40,474 nucleotides of DNA from Bacteroidales bacterium. Lineage in GTDB: Bacteria; Bacteroidota; Bacteroidia; Bacteroidales; UBA932. Below are positions 37,715 to 40,474 of this stretch, piece by piece (positions within the stretch are counted from its first letter, which is position 1; every line of letters begins with the position of its first letter). A program made the translations under genes and the position numbers. The notes below the pieces were generated by a model. The model saw only the letters and a program-made list of their open reading frames with translations, was not told the origin of the DNA and ran no database searches. The stretch covers positions 1 to 40,474 of the forward strand of contig JAKSJL010000010.1 of NCBI GenBank assembly GCA_024398295.1, given 5' to 3'.

Positions 37715-40474
37715 TTACTTCACGACCTTGATGTTGTCGATATGGTAACGGTGTGCACCAGACACTGTCCAGTTGTATGTACCGTCATCCTTGAGACAAT
37801 CCTTATACACGATGTTGATCTTTGTAGAAGGTGTAGCACCGAAGATCTTCACTGTAGAGTTTGTCCAGAACATCTCTGCCATTCCTGGCTCTCCAGCAGC
37901 ATCATCCTTCTGAACATACTTCTGAGGAGTCTCCAGCGGATCGCTGACCTTTGTACCATTCTCAAACATACCGTCACCGGAAATCACTACCACGAGCTGA
38001 ACTGGATCGATAATAGCAGTTCCCTGCACGTGACGGCACCAGTCAAATGAGAGCTCATAGTCAGCAGCACCGCTCTGTGAAGCGAATGGTGCGAACTGAA
38101 GACTGGTGTGAGCGCTGGTCTTACCGAACTTGAGGTAAGTGTCCTGAGGATAGATAACCTTTGCGCCCGCGTTCAGGTCAGTGTAGCCTGCTGCAGCAAG
38201 GGCTGCAGGGAACTTTGACTTGAATGGTTCAGCTGTATATGCGTTAGGAGCATTTGCGCCTGAAGCCACAGAGTACTCTGCAGGAGTGTGACCTTCTACT
38301 GAGTTACCGATAGGGTTTGAATTTGCAGCATTGTACTCAGCGATCATGTCCTTGAGCCAGTCGAAGTTGTCACTCCAGATAACCTGAGGGGCAGCCTTTG
38401 CCTTCTCGATCTTTACATTATCAAGGAAGAAGCGACCAGCACCTGCTACTGACCAGTTGTAACTGTCACCATTGATCACTCTACCATTGATGAATACGAT
38501 CTGGGTGTTTCCTGAAGCTCCGTTGATACGGATGCCCTCAGCCTTGTTCCAGAAGAGTTCACCTGTCTTCTGAGCGGTAGTGATAGGATCACTGTACTTT
38601 GTGCCATTCTCAAAAGTACCATCACCGAGAACCTTGAGTACGATAGGACCCTCATCCACGGTACCTGAGCCCTGGATCTGCATTGCATAGTCGAATGATA
38701 CAGTGAGATCCATAGTGGTAGGGAGATACTGCTCGAGTGAGATAGCTACAGCTGTATTGTTACCACCTGTCTTGCTGAACTTAAGGTATGCATCGTTGAT
38801 GTAAACCATCTTGCCTGCAGCATTGAGGTCAGACCAGCCACGCTTTACGAATGCATCAGTAAGGCCTACGAAGTTAGAGTCGTAGATCTGAGGAGAGTTT
38901 GCAGAAGCATTCTTGTCCTCGATGGTCTTGCCGACTACCTTACCTGAGTTTGCATTGTAATAATCAATGTATGAGCGCATCCACTCGAAGTCATCCTCGA
39001 AGATCGTATTTGAAGGAGCAGCTGGCTTGTGGCCCTGCTTTACTGTGAGTACGGTCTCGACGTTCTTTGCTGGGATAGCGAAGGTCACGTGACCGATTCT
39101 ATCCTCGACAGAGCTTTCATTCTCTGCGATATAGAGAGTCTCCTCGGTCTTGTTCACCATGCTCTTTGTGAATGGAGTGAGTGAGATCCAGTCTACATCT
39201 GAAGAAACCTCATATGCGTCTGTTGACTGAACCTTGACTGTAAGTGACTGTGACTTGTAACCCACCTCTGCAGAGTTTGCACCTACTGAGATGAATGCAT
39301 CAAGATCCTGACCTGCAGCAGACTGCACAACAGGGATCTCAACTACAGTATCCTCAGACTTGATGGTGAGAACTGACTGACGGAGAGTTGAGAGAGCGGT
39401 AGTATCACACTTGACCTCGATCTCGGTCTGCTCACCTGCTACGCCCTCAGTAGCGCTGAGGTGGAGCCAAGGAGCAGTAGTATTGATAGTGAAGTCATGA
39501 GTTGACTTAACCTTGAGAACCTTAGGCTCAGCTGGCATACCCTCGAAGGTGAGGAGCTTAGCTGAAGTCTCTACAGTTGCGTAGATAGGCTCTGGATCCT
39601 CTGTAGCATTTCCATCACCGTCCTTGAGAAGGATGATGACTGGCTGGTAAGCATTCTTCACAGCGAGACGAGCCGAACCACCATTACGTGCTGCAAGCGC
39701 GCCTGAACCGTTTGCCTGCCAGTTTGCAGCGCAACGGAAACGGAACTGCATCTTGTCCATGTTCTTGGTGATGATGACATTCTCCTTGATAGCTACGTTT
39801 GTAGAGCCATCAGAGTTCATCGCATGGGTATAAGCTACATTCTGTCCTGCTGGCATATCTGTAGACATGAGCTCAGTACCAGCTGTCTTCCAGAGCTTAC
39901 CATCGAGGTACTCAAGAATCCAGTACTTATGACCAGTAGCAGATGTACGAGCTCCGAGCTTTATCTGAAGTTCAGCACCTGCCTTCACAGGTGTATCAGC
40001 AACGATGAGCCAATAGTCACCTGGCCATGGGCCTGTACAACGTGGGTCATTACCTGAGATATCCATCACATACTTCTGGTTTGGATCGGTATTCTCGATA
40101 TCAAATGGAACGTAAGTGATAGAGCCTGGGCCTTCGATAGCTGCGAATGACCTGGTCGTAGGGAATGTGTTCTTGTTTGCATCAGCAAATGCGCTGGTCT
40201 CGATCTCGAACTGAGCAAGGATCTGGCCCTCGAGGGCGATATCCTCCACTGCTACAGGGACGATAACGTGAACATTGCTTGCCTCTCCTACATAGAAACC
40301 ATAGAGAGTGATCTTATGACGCTCCCACTGATCCATGTTAAGTTCTGCGACAGGGTTAAGGACAGAAGCGAATGTCTTATCATTTACAGCAAGCTTACCT
40401 GCTGCGTATGAGCCGTCGAACTTCACATACTTCACAGCACCTGGAGCATATGCAGTCTCCTCGGTGATATCCTG
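37715..40474 (-). CDS. Large surface or secreted protein with BACON-like domains and a duplicated C-terminal module; N-terminus outside the window
   Basis: The frame is open from base 40474, so 919 C-terminal residues are visible; the GTG at 40435 is internal, not the start. Beginning at the N-terminal side: an OB-fold-like beta region (40474-40200, ITLYGFYVGEASN); a beta region with YWLIVADTPVKAGAELQIKLG; two BACON-like domains (about 39590-39320 with APWLHLSATEG and VPVVQS-type endings, and 39300-39020 with DVDWISLTPF and VLTVKQG); then two homologous modules of about 205-225 residues (39010-38395 and 38394-37718) beginning DDFEWM and DNFDWL. BACON domains are common in Bacteroidota surface and glycan-related proteins. 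No catalytic motif is visible. The end LDNVKIEK/IDNIKVVK suggests lectin-like jelly rolls. Function unknown. Confidence 0.8.
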   Translation of the reverse strand, partial: QDITEETAYAPGAVKYVKFDGSYAAGKLAVNDKTFASVLNPVAELNMDQWERHKITLYGFYVGEASNVHVIVPVAVEDIALEGQILAQFEIETSAFADANKNTFPTTRSFAAIEGPGSITYVPFDIENTDPNQKYVMDISGNDPRCTGPWPGDYWLIVADTPVKAGAELQIKLGARTSATGHKYWILEYLDGKLWKTAGTELMSTDMPAGQNVAYTHAMNSDGSTNVAIKENVIITKNMDKMQFRFRCAANWQANGSGALAARNGGSARLAVKNAYQPVIILLKDGDGNATEDPEPIYATVETSAKLLTFEGMPAEPKVLKVKSTHDFTINTTAPWLHLSATEGVAGEQTEIEVKCDTTALSTLRQSVLTIKSEDTVVEIPVVQSAAGQDLDAFISVGANSAEVGYKSQSLTVKVQSTDAYEVSSDVDWISLTPFTKSMVNKTEETLYIAENESSVEDRIGHVTFAIPAKNVETVLTVKQGHKPAAPSNTIFEDDFEWMRSYIDYYNANSGKVVGKTIEDKNASANSPQIYDSNFVGLTDAFVKRGWSDLNAAGKMVYINDAYLKFSKTGGNNTAVAISLEQYLPTTMDLTVSFDYAMQIQGSGTVDEGPIVLKVLGDGTFENGTKYSDPITTAQKTGELFWNKAEGIRINGASGNTQIVFINGRVINGDSYNWSVAGAGRFFLDNVKIEKAKAAPQVIWSDNFDWLKDMIAEYNAANSNPIGNSVEGHTPAEYSVASGANAPNAYTAEPFKSKFPAALAAAGYTDLNAGAKVIYPQDTYLKFGKTSAHTSLQFAPFASQSGAADYELSFDWCRHVQGTAIIDPVQLVVVISGDGMFENGTKVSDPLETPQKYVQKDDAAGEPGMAEMFWTNSTVKIFGATPSTKINIVYKDCLKDDGTYNWTVSGAHRYHIDNIKVVK

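Noticed and set aside
40433..40435. GTG as the start of the right-edge protein
   Set aside because: The same frame stays open upstream to the window edge (reading QDITEETAYAPGA before it), and no signal peptide follows the GTG, so the true start is outside.

Overview
The window looks like chromosomal DNA of a gut- or rumen-type Bacteroidales (phylum Bacteroidota). The signs are: upstream regions carrying the Bacteroidota -7 box TAnnTTTG, in three cases with a TTG or TTTG element 19-20 bp further upstream; near absence of Shine-Dalgarno sequences; family content typical of the phylum (DUF1573, DUF4831, TIGR02757, GldA/F/G-like ABC parts, BACON domains, a Ser-type sulfatase, Bacteroidota-style ParE); and roughly half G+C with a short-spaced gene layout. 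Genus cannot be fixed from this window. I see no tRNA, rRNA, CRISPR array, insertion sequence or phage gene. No gene-free stretch exceeds 300 bases.

Layout, left to right. 1-2762 (minus): an M19 dipeptidase followed by an M16 zinc protease that runs off the left edge, divergent from a short LysR-type regulator (2850-3350) with a palindromic operator candidate between them. 3401-3574 (minus): a tiny 2[4Fe-4S] ferredoxin with a near-ideal promoter. 3699-5699: a DUF1573 secreted protein abutting a heavy-metal/manganese exporter-like membrane protein. 5751-7673: topoisomerase IV subunit B. 7778-8906: the rpsF-rpsR-rplI ribosomal operon, where only rpsR has a strong Shine-Dalgarno. 8968-9107: a 140-bp, highly structured palindromic element. 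9171-11705 (minus): DUF4831 protein and PepD dipeptidase.

11825-25653 is one unbroken plus-strand run of eleven closely packed genes: two paralogous POT-family peptide transporters, TIGR02757, a zeta-toxin-like kinase, TldD, TldE, a SlyD-like prolyl isomerase with Cys/His-rich tail repeats, a GT2 glycosyltransferase, TrkA, an ABC-F ATPase and adenine deaminase. It ends stop-to-stop against a convergent AGCS sodium:amino acid symporter (25650-26981).

27063-32178 is a divergent locus: a lipoprotein sulfatase and a secreted metallophosphoesterase-GDPD fusion on the minus strand, and an OPA-family (GlpT/UhpC-like) transporter on the plus strand. Together they suggest periplasmic breakdown of glycerophosphodiesters and uptake of the released organophosphate. 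32201-37639 holds one GldA-like ATPase and two tandem, paralogous GldF-GldG fusion proteins. The right edge (37715-40474, minus) is the C-terminal part of a large protein with two BACON-like domains and a duplicated C-terminal module.

Peptide use is a recurring theme (M16, M19, PepD, two POT carriers, TldD/E, an AGCS symporter), as expected of an amino-acid-using gut anaerobe. The points most worth a second look are the 140-bp palindromic element, the strong Shine-Dalgarno on rpsR, the apparently inactive GATase1-like domain on the M19 dipeptidase, the altered motifs shared by both POT carriers, the MPE-GDPD/OPA locus and the double GldF-GldG fusion transporter. All identifications come from reading the sequence; no database search was run.
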